A stretch of DNA of 64,000 nucleotides from an uncultured Streptomyces sp. (lineage in GTDB: Bacteria; Actinomycetota; Actinomycetes; Streptomycetales; Streptomycetaceae), in the NCBI RefSeq assembly GCF_947488945.1, contig NZ_CANLBS010000003.1, forward strand, positions 372,001 to 436,000, in the 5' to 3' direction. Shown piece by piece: positions 26,764 to 35,051 of this stretch. The position numbers and the translations under genes are program-made. Below the pieces are notes generated by a model. That model was not told the DNA's origin. It saw only the letters and a list, made by a program, of their open reading frames with translations, and made no database searches. Numbering within the stretch: position 1 is the first letter of the stretch; each line of letters opens with the position of its first letter.

Positions 26764-28443
26764 GTGACCGCGAACCGGACGAAGACGAAGGGCCCTGAGC
26801 TTCGGGCCGCCGCAGGGGCGATAGGCAGCCTGCGGCAGGAACTCCTGGACGACGTGCGGGCCTACCGTCCGCTGCCGCCGTTGGCCGGCGACGGTCCGGT
26901 GACCCGGCGACTGCCCGTGAGGCTGCGGACGTCGGCGGTGTGGGCCCCGCACGCTCTGGTGCTCTTCGCCGCGTTCATCACGGTCTGCCTCGGCCTGGGC
27001 GAATCCCACGGAGCCCTGGTCGAGGGGGTGCTGTGGATGCTGCCGGCCGTTCCGGTGGGCATGACGCTGATCCGCCCCGTCGCAGCGTTCTGGGCATCGC
27101 TCGCGGCGTCCGTGCTGGTCGCGATGGCCGGGGACGGCTGGCCGTGGAGCCCCGCCAGCCTCTTCGGCCACCTCGTGGTGATGACCGTCGTCGCCGCCCG
27201 CACCCGCCCACGGGCGGCGCTCTGGATGTGGACGATCACGCTGGTCTTCAGCCTGCTGCTTCGGGAGTGGGCCCCCGGCTCGACAGCTGACACGCCCGTG
27301 CTGGCGGTGGTCTCGGCGTTCGCCCTGCTGATCGTCGCGCTGTTCCAGGTCCGCCGGGAGGCGGAGCGGGAGGTGACCGTGCAGCGGACGGTCACCGCCG
27401 TGGAGCGCGACCGGCGCACCTTGCTGGAGGAGCGCACCACCATCGCCCGCGAACTGCACGACGTGGTCGCCCACCACATGTCGGTCGTCGCGATCCAGGC
27501 GGAGGCGGCGCCGTACCGGGTGGAAAACCCGCCGCCCGAGCTGGAGCAGGTGTTCGTGACGATCCGGGAGAACGCGGTGGCCGCGCTCACCGAACTGCGC
27601 AGGGTGCTCGGCGTGGTGCGTGCGGAGGACGACGGCGCGCCGGAGGCGCCGCAGCCGACGCTGGCGCGGCTCGACGGATTGCTCGACAACGTGAGGGAGG
27701 CAGGACTGGAAACCGAGAAGACCGTGACCGGAGCGGTGCGCGAACTGCCGCAAGGCGTCGAACTGTCGGCGTACCGGATCGTGCAGGAGGCGCTGAGCAA
27801 CACGTTGCGGCACGCGCCGGGGGCCACTGCCCGCGTCGAGATCGGCTATGTGCTGGGCGGGGTCGGACTGCGGATCGTCAACGGTCCGCCGACCGGACTC
27901 GTCAAATCGTCGCCCGGCGCGGGGCACGGTCTCACCGGGATGCGGGAACGGGTGGCGATGCTCGACGGTGAGATGACCACCGGTGCGACGGAGGACGGCG
28001 GTTACGAGGTAGCCGTGTTCCTTCCCGTGCGCCGGATCGACGACGGGGCGGCGCAGCCGGCGGGCCCGGCGGAGGTCCGGGCGTCGGGCCGTGTGTCGGG
28101 CCAGGCACCGGACCAGGCGTCGGGTCGGGCAGCGGACCAGGTCCCGGACCGAGCGCCGGGCCAGGGGTCAGGCCGGTACTCGGGGCTGTCGTCGGCCCGA
28201 ACGCCAGGCTCGGACGGTGCCCCTGCGGCCGCCGGTGCGGTTACCGGTGCGACCGGGACCGGTGTGGCCGGGAGCGGCGTGGCGCTGGGGGTGGCCGGTG
28301 CGTCCGGCCTCGGCGGTGACACGTACGGGGGCGCCGGGGGCCCTGATACTTCTGGGACTTCTGGGGGGTCCAGGGCTTCCGGGCCTTCCGGGCCTTCCGG
28401 GCCTTCCGGGGCGGACCGGGGGGAGCGGGGTGAGAGCGCGTGA
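26764..28443 (+). CDS. Sensor histidine kinase (NarL-type two-component system)
   Basis: Membrane kinase of 559 residues. About five membrane helices lie between residues 60 and 195. A coiled segment leads into the HisKA_3 dimerisation domain with the phospho-acceptor His in ARELHDVVAHHMSVVAIQAE (His near 232), followed by a HATPase domain (EALSNTLRHAPGATARVEI, GHGLTGMRERVAML). The last 125 residues are unusual low-complexity sequence rich in Gly, Ser, Ala, Pro and Arg, with GPSGPSGPSG near the end. The GTG at 26764 gives a compact N-terminus. The stop overlaps the response regulator start by four bases. Confidence 0.92.
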   Translation: MTANRTKTKGPELRAAAGAIGSLRQELLDDVRAYRPLPPLAGDGPVTRRLPVRLRTSAVWAPHALVLFAAFITVCLGLGESHGALVEGVLWMLPAVPVGMTLIRPVAAFWASLAASVLVAMAGDGWPWSPASLFGHLVVMTVVAARTRPRAALWMWTITLVFSLLLREWAPGSTADTPVLAVVSAFALLIVALFQVRREAEREVTVQRTVTAVERDRRTLLEERTTIARELHDVVAHHMSVVAIQAEAAPYRVENPPPELEQVFVTIRENAVAALTELRRVLGVVRAEDDGAPEAPQPTLARLDGLLDNVREAGLETEKTVTGAVRELPQGVELSAYRIVQEALSNTLRHAPGATARVEIGYVLGGVGLRIVNGPPTGLVKSSPGAGHGLTGMRERVAMLDGEMTTGATEDGGYEVAVFLPVRRIDDGAAQPAGPAEVRASGRVSGQAPDQASGRAADQVPDRAPGQGSGRYSGLSSARTPGSDGAPAAAGAVTGATGTGVAGSGVALGVAGASGLGGDTYGGAGGPDTSGTSGGSRASGPSGPSGPSGADRGERGESA

Positions 28444-29105
28444 GCGGCGACATCCGGGTCCTGATCGTGGACGACCAGATGATGGTCCGGGAGGGATTCT
28501 CCGTCCTCCTGAACGCGATGCCCGGGATCACGGTGGCGGGGGAGGCGGTCGACGGGTGCCAGGCCGTCGCCCAGGTCGCCGCGCTCGCCCCGGACGTGGT
28601 GCTGATGGACATCCGGATGCCCGAGATGAACGGCATCGAGGCGACCCGGGAGATCGTCGCGGCCGACGCGGACGCCAAGGTGTTGGTGCTCACGACGTTC
28701 GACCTCGACGAGTACGTCTACCAGGCCTTGCGGGCGGGGGCCTCCGGCTTCTTGCTCAAGGATGCCTCTGCCCGTCAACTGGCCGACGGTGTGCGGGTGG
28801 TGGCATCCGGCGAAGCGCTGTTGGCACCGACCGTGACCCGTCGGTTGATCACCGAGTTCTCCAAGCTCGCCGACGCCCCGAAACCGCCCGCGCTGGCCCG
28901 GATCGGAGACCTCACCGAGCGGGAGACGGAGGTGCTGGTGCTCGTCGCCCAGGGGCTCTCGAACGCCGAGATCGCCTCGCACCTGGTGGTGGCGGAGTCG
29001 ACGGTGAAGACCCACGTCAGCCGGATCCTGGTCAAGCTCGGACTGCGGGACCGCACCCAGGCGGCCGTCTTCGCGTACGAGGCGAGGCTGGTCACTCCGG
29101 GATAG
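28440..29105 (+). CDS. LuxR/NarL-family response regulator
   Basis: A 221-residue regulator. The receiver domain has acidic DD at 11-12, phospho-acceptor Asp57 (VVLMDIRMPEMNG), T in VLTTFDLDEYVY and K in GFLLKD. The C-terminal LuxR HTH contains LTEREVE-type LTERETEVLVLVAQGLSNAEI and STVKTHVSRILVKLGLRDR. Its GTG start overlaps the kinase stop (GTGA). The target is unknown; the P450 gene downstream is separated by a tandem-repeat spacer. Confidence 0.95.
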   Translation: MSGDIRVLIVDDQMMVREGFSVLLNAMPGITVAGEAVDGCQAVAQVAALAPDVVLMDIRMPEMNGIEATREIVAADADAKVLVLTTFDLDEYVYQALRAGASGFLLKDASARQLADGVRVVASGEALLAPTVTRRLITEFSKLADAPKPPALARIGDLTERETEVLVLVAQGLSNAEIASHLVVAESTVKTHVSRILVKLGLRDRTQAAVFAYEARLVTPG

Positions 29106-29137
29106 GCGGGGTGGCGGGGGAGGTGCCGGGGGCCGCC

Positions 29138-29273
29138 GCGCCCCGGCCGGACCATCGCCCTGCGTCCCGGCCGGACCAACCGCCGCGCGTCCCGGCGGGA
29201 CCACCTACCGTGCGCCCCGGCGGGACCGCCCGCCGCGCGCCCCGACCGACCACCTGGCCGCGCGCCCCGGCCG
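29138..29273 (+). repeat. Six-copy 25-bp tandem repeat
   Basis: GCGYCCCGG-type units begin at 29138, 29162, 29187, 29212, 29237 and 29262, with the next GGACCA or equivalent part of each unit also partly kept. The array fills about half of the 288-bp spacer between the response regulator and the P450 gene. Confidence 0.8.
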
Positions 29274-29393
29274 TCGGGTCACCGACGCCTGGGACCGAAT
29301 CCATGCGGACATGGCGCTCCCGTTCCGGACACGCCCGAACCCGTAGCACTGCCCGCCCGTCCCCGGCGCGTGCTACGCGGGTAGCGTCGGGTC

Positions 29394-30599
29394 ATGCACG
29401 TGTCCTTCGACCCCTGGTCGCCCGCGTTCGTCGCCGATCCGTACCCCGCCTACGCCGCGCTCCGGGCCGCCGGCCGGGTGCACTGGTTCGAGCCCACCGG
29501 GCAGTGGCTGATCCCGCACCACTCCGACGTGTCCGCGCTCCTCCGGGACCGGCGGCTCGGACGTACCTACCTCCACCGTTTCAGCCACGAGGAGTTCGGT
29601 CGCACCCCACCGTCCGCCGCGCACGAACCGTTCACCACCCTCAACGGCCAGGGGCTGCTCGATCTGGAGGCGCCGGACCACACGCGTATCCGGCGGTTGG
29701 TCTCCAAGGCGTTCACCCCGCGCACCGTCGAGTCTCTCGCACCGACCGTGCGGCGACTGGCCGCGGAGTTGGTGGACTCGTTCGTGGCGGCGGGCGGCGG
29801 CGATCTGCTCGCGGCCGTCGCCGAACCCCTGCCGGTGGCGGTCATCGCCGAGATGCTGGGCATCCCGGAGTCCGACCGGGGGCCGTTGCGGCCCTGGTCG
29901 GCGGCGATCTGCGGGATGTTCGAGCTGAACCCGTCCCAGGAGACCGCTGAGGCCGCCGTACGGGCCTCCGAGGAGTTCTCCGGATACCTGCGGGAGCTGA
30001 TCGCCCGCCGCCGTGCCGAACCCGGCACGGACCTGATCTCGGCGTTGATCGCTGCCCACGACGACGGTGAGCGGCTGACCGAGCAGGAGATGGTCTCCAC
30101 CTGCGTCCTGCTGCTCAACGCGGGCCACGAGGCGACCGTCAACACCACGGTCAACGGCTGGTGGACGCTCTTCCGGCACCCGGACCGACTGGCGGCCCTG
30201 CGGGCGGACCACGAGCTGCTGCCGACCGCCGTGGAGGAACTGCTGCGCCACGACACCCCCTTGCAGATGTTCGAGCGGTGGGTGCTGGACGACATCGAGA
30301 TCGCCGGCACGCTGATCCCGCGCGGTTCGGAGGTGGCGCTGCTCTTCGGTTCCGCCAACCGCGACCCGGAGCGGTTCGCGGACCCCGACGTCCTGGACCT
30401 CGGCCGCCGGGACAACCCGCACGTCACCTTCGGCGCGGGTATCCACTACTGCCTGGGAGCGCCGCTGGCCCGGATCGAACTGCAGGCGTCCTTCGGCGAA
30501 CTGCTGCGCAAGGCACCGGAGATGCGGCTCCTCGCGGAGCCGGAGTGGCACCCCGGTTACGTGATCCGAGGGCTCCGGGAGCTGCACGTGGAGGTGTGA
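29394..30599 (+). CDS. Cytochrome P450 (CYP107-like)
   Basis: Soluble bacterial P450 of 401 residues, a mono-oxygenase needing ferredoxin partners that are not encoded nearby. The I-helix is LLLNAGHEATVNTT, with GHEAT in place of the usual AG(D/E)T. The K-helix ExxR is EELLR. The haem loop FGAGIHYCLGAPLARIE has Cys353 as iron ligand. CYP107 proteins often hydroxylate macrolides or other secondary metabolites, but no biosynthetic cluster is present and CYP107P-type genes are core in Streptomyces. A TAGCGT box six bases before the ATG suggests leaderless expression. Confidence 0.92.
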   Translation: MHVSFDPWSPAFVADPYPAYAALRAAGRVHWFEPTGQWLIPHHSDVSALLRDRRLGRTYLHRFSHEEFGRTPPSAAHEPFTTLNGQGLLDLEAPDHTRIRRLVSKAFTPRTVESLAPTVRRLAAELVDSFVAAGGGDLLAAVAEPLPVAVIAEMLGIPESDRGPLRPWSAAICGMFELNPSQETAEAAVRASEEFSGYLRELIARRRAEPGTDLISALIAAHDDGERLTEQEMVSTCVLLLNAGHEATVNTTVNGWWTLFRHPDRLAALRADHELLPTAVEELLRHDTPLQMFERWVLDDIEIAGTLIPRGSEVALLFGSANRDPERFADPDVLDLGRRDNPHVTFGAGIHYCLGAPLARIELQASFGELLRKAPEMRLLAEPEWHPGYVIRGLRELHVEV

Positions 30600-30812
30600 C
30601 ACCGGGAGATGTGACGCCGCACGAGTCACCGCGGGTTTCGACCAGGTAGTGGGAGACGCATCGGCGGTCGGTCGTCACCGTCTCCGGAGTGAAGAACGGC
30701 AGGCCGGCCAACGGATGCCCGGCGTTGTCGGGCAACCACCGCAGCGGGGATGCCGGGGCAGGGGGCGCTCCAATTTTTCGCCCCAGTCCGTCCCGGCGGG
30801 CGCTGCCGAGCG

Positions 30813-31745
30813 TCACAGCGCCGGATACGCCCTGCCGGACACGGATGTGAGCTGCTCATCCGCCCACTCGGCGAAGGTGGTGACCGGTATGCCCAACTCC
30901 CGGGCAAACGTGGGCCGAGCGGGCTGAAGGACGGCGTTGTTCCAGTCGTGTCCGGCTCCCCACGTCGGCATGCCCGCGGCGAGTGCCTCTTCCAGGCTCA
31001 GGGAGGGCGCGGTCACGGGCACGCCCCAGGCGGCGGCCAAGGTCTGCGCGATCTGCTCCATCGTGCGCAGCTCACCGGCCAGTTCCAGTTCCACCTGGTG
31101 GAACCGGTCAGGGTCTCGAAGAGCGTGCGCCGCGGCCATGCCGATGTCCCGCACGGCAACCAGGGCCAGTTCGGTCTCCGGCTTCAGCACCGTCAGCAGT
31201 CCGCCGCGCGGCCCCTTGGGTGCCAGCAGGGGCAGGTTCTCCATGAAGAAGGCGGGCTTGATCACCGTCCAGCGGGCAAAGCCCGCACCCCGCACCGCCT
31301 CCATGATCGCCTGCTTGGTGTGAAAGTAGTCCGCCATCGCGGCCCAGCGGCCCTCGGCCCAGCCGGCGACCCGGGTGTGCTCACCGACCCCACTGGTCGA
31401 GGACTGCACGAACTGCCGTACTCCCTCAGCCTTCGCCGCGTCCACCAGGTTGGTGGCTTGGGCGAGCTCGCCCGCGAAGTCCACGCTGGTGTCCGTCATG
31501 GGCGGCACCTGCACCGAGAACACCGCGCGGACTCCCGCGACCGCCGGGCCGAGGGAGTCCCGGTCGGAGAGATCCGCCCGCACCAGCTCGGCGCCCAGCG
31601 CCTCGATCGCTCGGGCGGACTCCGCGCGCGGATCGCGTACGAGTGCGCGTACGGGCACCTCGGCGGCCAGGAGTGCGCGGGCCGTGGCCCCGCCTTGCTG
31701 GCCGGTGGCTCCGGTGACCAGGACGGTATCGCTGCTGGTGGGCAT
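30813..31745 (-). CDS. NmrA-like NAD(P)-binding protein
   Basis: A 310-residue atypical short-chain dehydrogenase of the NmrA/quinone-oxidoreductase-2 type. The NAD(P) loop is VTGATGQQGG (residues 10-19), followed by RALVRDPRAE, DLSDRDSL and an FVQSSTSGVG strand. The usual YxxxK is reduced to FHTKQAI. It may be a redox sensor or a reductase. It is divergent from a TetR gene with paired palindromes between them, so it is the likely target of that repressor. Confidence 0.88.
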   Translation of the reverse strand: MPTSSDTVLVTGATGQQGGATARALLAAEVPVRALVRDPRAESARAIEALGAELVRADLSDRDSLGPAVAGVRAVFSVQVPPMTDTSVDFAGELAQATNLVDAAKAEGVRQFVQSSTSGVGEHTRVAGWAEGRWAAMADYFHTKQAIMEAVRGAGFARWTVIKPAFFMENLPLLAPKGPRGGLLTVLKPETELALVAVRDIGMAAAHALRDPDRFHQVELELAGELRTMEQIAQTLAAAWGVPVTAPSLSLEEALAAGMPTWGAGHDWNNAVLQPARPTFARELGIPVTTFAEWADEQLTSVSGRAYPAL

Positions 31746-31775
31746 GGTTGCTGCTCCCCGCGGAGTGGAAAATGA

Positions 31776-31831
31776 AAACGGCGGGGCCCGCCGTTTCGCC
31801 TGCGGCTAAGATATGGCGGGGCCCGCCGTTT
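31776..31831. promoter_or_regulatory. Paired operators between the NmrA-like gene and its TetR regulator
   Basis: The palindrome AAACGGCGGG-G-CCCGCCGTTT (31776-31796) is repeated with a degenerate left arm at 31811-31831, centres 35 bp apart. Both lie in the 101-bp divergent promoter. This fits TetR autoregulation together with control of the reductase. Confidence 0.75.
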
Positions 31832-31846
31832 AGCAATGAGGAGATC

Positions 31847-32479
31847 ATGACCGGTCAGCGCTCGGACGCCCGTCGCAACTACCGGCGCATCCTCGCCGTC
31901 GCCGAAGCCGAGGTCGCCGCGCACGGTGCCGAGGCATCCCTGGAGCAGATCGCCCGCACCGCAGGCGTCGGTTCGGCGACCGTGCGCCGTCACTTTCCCA
32001 CCCGCCGTGCCCTGCTCGAAGCCGTCTTCCAGGAGCGCATCGAGGGCCTGTGCGAGCGCGCCCACCGGCTGAGTGCGACCGAGGACGGCCGCACCGCCCT
32101 CCTGGAGTGGCTCCACGCCCTCGTCCTCTACGCCGTCTCAGCCCGCGGATTCGCCGACACCCTCAGCTACGAGCCACCCGCCGAGGAACCCTCACCGCAC
32201 TCCTGTGGCAACCGCATCGCAACAGCCGGAACTCCCCTGCTCCAGCGGGCCATTCACGACAAGGCGGTGGCACCGCACGTCACTTTTCACGACCTGCTGA
32301 CCCTCGCTGTCGGCATCGCCCTGGCCACCGAGCACCACAAGGACCCCGAGACCCAGGCCGACCGCCTCTTCCGCCTTGCTGTGGAAGGACTCAGCCCTGA
32401 GCACGGCGGTGCTGGGATGTCCGGCAACTCAGGATCTCCGGTACCGGTGACACAAAGCCTGCCGAACGAACTGTTGTGA
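31847..32479 (+). CDS. TetR-family regulator
   Basis: A 210-residue repressor with an N-terminal HTH (YRRILAVAEAEVAAHGAEASLEQIARTAGVGSATVRRHFPTRRALLEAV) and a helical ligand-binding domain, including LEWLHALVLYAVSARGFADTL, similar to the SbtR-type C-terminus. GAGGAG lies four bases before the ATG at 31847; an upstream in-frame start is less likely. Divergent from the NmrA-like gene with shared operators. Confidence 0.92.
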   Translation: MTGQRSDARRNYRRILAVAEAEVAAHGAEASLEQIARTAGVGSATVRRHFPTRRALLEAVFQERIEGLCERAHRLSATEDGRTALLEWLHALVLYAVSARGFADTLSYEPPAEEPSPHSCGNRIATAGTPLLQRAIHDKAVAPHVTFHDLLTLAVGIALATEHHKDPETQADRLFRLAVEGLSPEHGGAGMSGNSGSPVPVTQSLPNELL

Positions 32480-32659
32480 CACGTGGGATGCCCGACCGGT
32501 GACGACCGACGTGCCCAGACCGGTCCTTTCCGCCAGTTCGACCGACGTCGCCCGTGACAACTCTTGAGCTTCGGCTCACCGTCCCCCGGTTCTCCCCGCC
32601 TCCCACCGCTCCGCCGCCCTCCACCCCACCCGGCGAGCGGGACGCCGGGAGACGGCCGG

Positions 32660-32989
32660 TCAGCAGCCGGGGCCGCAGACCGGCGGCGCGCCTTCCCACG
32701 CGTCGAAGGCCCATCCGCACGCGGTGACGGCGGCCAGGGTCGCCGCGGCGATCAGCGCGTGCCGCCACCGCCCCCGTACGGCGGCGAAGACGCAGAGTGC
32801 GGCGGCGACGCCGGCGACGACCGATACCGGGAGCCCGAGCAGCAGCACCTTCCACTCACGGGTGTCCTCGAAGCTGCCGGCGAGCGCCCGTATGCCGTAC
32901 GGGGACCACCACAACAGGCCGGTCACCGCCCCCAGGGCCGCGAACAGGCAACCGAGCGTTCCGGTGACGGCCTCTCGACGTGTGTCCAT
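32660..32989 (-). CDS. Small membrane protein, unknown
   Basis: A 109-residue protein with about three membrane helices (TLGCLFAALGAVTGLLWWS; VLLLGLPVSVVAGVAAALCVFAAV; LIAAATLAAVTACGWAF) and a short C-terminal tail with two Cys (PPVCGPGC). No family recognised. Codon use is coding-like. It is isolated between the TetR gene and the iron transporter. Confidence 0.6.
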   Translation of the reverse strand: MDTRREAVTGTLGCLFAALGAVTGLLWWSPYGIRALAGSFEDTREWKVLLLGLPVSVVAGVAAALCVFAAVRGRWRHALIAAATLAAVTACGWAFDAWEGAPPVCGPGC

Positions 32990-33135
32990 GAACGGGGAGA
33001 CGAGGCGCGCGGCCGCAGGGTTCCCGCCCCCTGTCCGCCGCCACGCCCCTGTCCGCCTCCACGCCTCCGCCTCGGTCGGCCCCCCGCCCCCACCTGCCGC
33101 CGCGCCTATTTCGTGGGGTGACTTATCAGCAGGTA

Positions 33136-33154
33136 TTAGGTGAGGCTAACCTCA
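33136..33154 (+). promoter_or_regulatory. Iron box (DmdR/IdeR-type) of the siderophore ABC operon
   Basis: TTAGGTGAGGCTAACCTCA matches the DmdR1 box consensus TTAGGTTAGGCTAACCTAA at 17 of 19 positions. It ends five bases before the ATG of the first transporter gene. Fe2+-DmdR1 should repress the operon when iron is plentiful. Confidence 0.93.
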
Positions 33155-33159
33155 TCCCC

Positions 33160-34059
33160 ATGAAAGCTGGTGAGAGCACTTCGGGTGCTTCGCGTGCGCC
33201 GTTGAGCGCCGGTGTTCCGCCCCTGCGCGGCCACGGGCTGTCCGCCGACGGCGTGACCGTCGCGTACGGCAAGGTGGACGTCGTGCACGGGTGCGCCCTC
33301 GAACTGCGGCCCGCCGAGGTCACCGCCCTCGTGGGACCCAACGGCAGCGGGAAGTCCACGCTGCTGCGCACCCTCGCCCGCCTGCAGGACGCACGTTCCG
33401 GTTCGCTCACGGTCGACGCGGGGACCGATGACGCGGCGGACGGGTTCGCCCTCGGCGCGCGGGAGTTCGCGCAGCGGGTCGCACTGCTGACGCAGTCCCG
33501 CTCCACGCCGGGCGGCCTCACCGTCCGCGACGTGGTCGAGTTCGGCCGCTACCCCTACCGGGGGCGCTGGGGGCGCCCCGACCCCGAGGGCACGGCGGCG
33601 GTGGACCGGGCGCTCGGCCTCACCGGCGTGGAGGACCTGGCCGGGCGGGGGGTCGACCAGCTTTCGGGCGGTCAGCTGCAGCGCGTCTGGCTGGCGAGCT
33701 GCCTCGCGCAGGAGACGGGCGTGCTCCTGCTCGACGAACCGACCACCTATCTCGACCTCCGCTACCAGGTCGAACTTCTCGACCTGATCCGCGATCTCGC
33801 CGACGACCACCGGATCGCGGTCGGGGTCGTACTGCACGACCTCGACCAGGCGGCTGCCGTCGCCGACCGTGTCGCTCTGCTCCAGGACGGACGCATCGTC
33901 GCCGACGGTGTGCCCGAGGACGTCTTCACCCCGGAGCTCCTGTCCGACGTCTACGGAATCCGCATCGACGTCGGGACCGATCCCTCGACAGGCCGGCTGC
34001 GCACCCGCGCCATCGGTCGCCACCACTCCAGATCCGAAAGGCTCACCCCTTCGCCATGA
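33160..34059 (+). CDS. Iron-siderophore ABC transporter, ATP-binding protein
   Basis: FecE/FhuC-type ATPase of 299 residues. Walker A GPNGSGKST near 66, Q-loop LLTQSRSTPGG, signature LSGGQLQRVW, Walker B VLLLDEPTT, and the H-loop VLHDLDQA. ATG at 33160 is taken because it lies behind the iron box; no ribosome site is present, so the mRNA may be leaderless. A GTG at 33118 would place the box inside the gene. The stop overlaps the next ATG (ATGA). Confidence 0.94.
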   Translation: MKAGESTSGASRAPLSAGVPPLRGHGLSADGVTVAYGKVDVVHGCALELRPAEVTALVGPNGSGKSTLLRTLARLQDARSGSLTVDAGTDDAADGFALGAREFAQRVALLTQSRSTPGGLTVRDVVEFGRYPYRGRWGRPDPEGTAAVDRALGLTGVEDLAGRGVDQLSGGQLQRVWLASCLAQETGVLLLDEPTTYLDLRYQVELLDLIRDLADDHRIAVGVVLHDLDQAAAVADRVALLQDGRIVADGVPEDVFTPELLSDVYGIRIDVGTDPSTGRLRTRAIGRHHSRSERLTPSP

Positions 34060-35045
34060 GACGACACCTTCTCGCCTCCGCCACCGTCGCCGTCGCCGCG
34101 CTGTCCCTGGCCGCGTGCGGCACCTCGGAGCCGTCCACCTCGGACGCCTCCGCCTCCGCCTCCGCCAAGACGTCGGAGAAGATCACCCTCACCGACGACG
34201 CCGGCAAGAAGCTGACCCTCGACGGCCCGGCCACCAAGGTCATCGCCACCGAGTGGAACATCGTCGAGGACCTCGTCTCCCTCGGTGTGGACCCGGTCGG
34301 CGTCTCCGACATCAAGGGCTACAACGCCTGGGACACCGCGGCGCCGCTCAAGGGCAGCCCGAAGGACATCGGTACCCGCGGCGAGCCCAGCATGGACACC
34401 GTCGCCGCGCTGGCGCCGGACCTCGTGGTGGCCTCCAGCGACCTGTCGGCCGCGGTCATCGACCAGCTCCGCAAGGTCGCGCCCGTCATGGTCGTGACGT
34501 CCGCCGCGGGCGCCGACCAGATCGGCACGATGAACGAGGGTCTCGACCTGATCGCGAAGGCGACCGGCACCGAGGACAAGGCCGTCGAGGTCAAGAAGAC
34601 GTTCGACGAGAGCATCGCGGAGGGCAAGAAGGCCCTCGCCGACGCCGGTCTCGCCGGGGCGGAGATAGCCACCGCCGACGCGTACGTCGACGCCAACAAG
34701 GTCTCCGTCCGCGCCTACACCGGTACCTCCCTGCTCGGGGCGGTCAACGAGAAGCTCGGTCTGAAGAACGCCTGGACCATCGAGGGCGACGAGGCGTACG
34801 GCCTCGCCACCACCGACGTCGAGGGCCTGACCAAGCTCGGCGACGTCCACTTCCCCTACATCGCCAACGATGCCGACGGCGACCCGTTCGTCGACAACCT
34901 GTCGAAGAACGCCGTCTGGAAGTCGCTGCCGTTCGTCAAGGACGGCAACGTCCACCGGCTGCCCGACGGTGTCTGGATGTTCGGCGGTCCGCTCTCCATG
35001 CAGGCGTACGTCGACTCCCTCGTCGACGCCCTGACGAAGAAGTAG
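34056..35045 (+). CDS. Iron-siderophore ABC transporter, substrate-binding lipoprotein
   Basis: FecB/FhuD-type receptor of 329 residues. It has a lipoprotein signal ending in the lipobox LSLAAC with Cys21, a Ser/Ala-rich linker, and the periplasmic-binding class III fold (KVIATEWNIVEDLVSLGVDP, MDTVAALAPDLVVAS, then a Trp/Pro-rich C-lobe). The ATG overlaps the ATPase stop; the permease follows after six bases. No siderophore synthesis genes are nearby, so the ligand may be a xenosiderophore or one made elsewhere. Confidence 0.94.
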   Translation: MRRHLLASATVAVAALSLAACGTSEPSTSDASASASAKTSEKITLTDDAGKKLTLDGPATKVIATEWNIVEDLVSLGVDPVGVSDIKGYNAWDTAAPLKGSPKDIGTRGEPSMDTVAALAPDLVVASSDLSAAVIDQLRKVAPVMVVTSAAGADQIGTMNEGLDLIAKATGTEDKAVEVKKTFDESIAEGKKALADAGLAGAEIATADAYVDANKVSVRAYTGTSLLGAVNEKLGLKNAWTIEGDEAYGLATTDVEGLTKLGDVHFPYIANDADGDPFVDNLSKNAVWKSLPFVKDGNVHRLPDGVWMFGGPLSMQAYVDSLVDALTKK

Positions 35046-35051
35046 CGCGCG

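Noticed and set aside
30600..30812. Possible gene remnant on the minus strand (PLRWLPDNAGHPLAGLPFF-like stretch)
   Set aside because: Too short, no start and no recognisable family; could be a decayed gene end but not supportable.
33118..33159. Upstream GTG start for the siderophore ATPase
   Set aside because: It would place the iron box within the coding sequence; the added residues are not part of the ATPase family.
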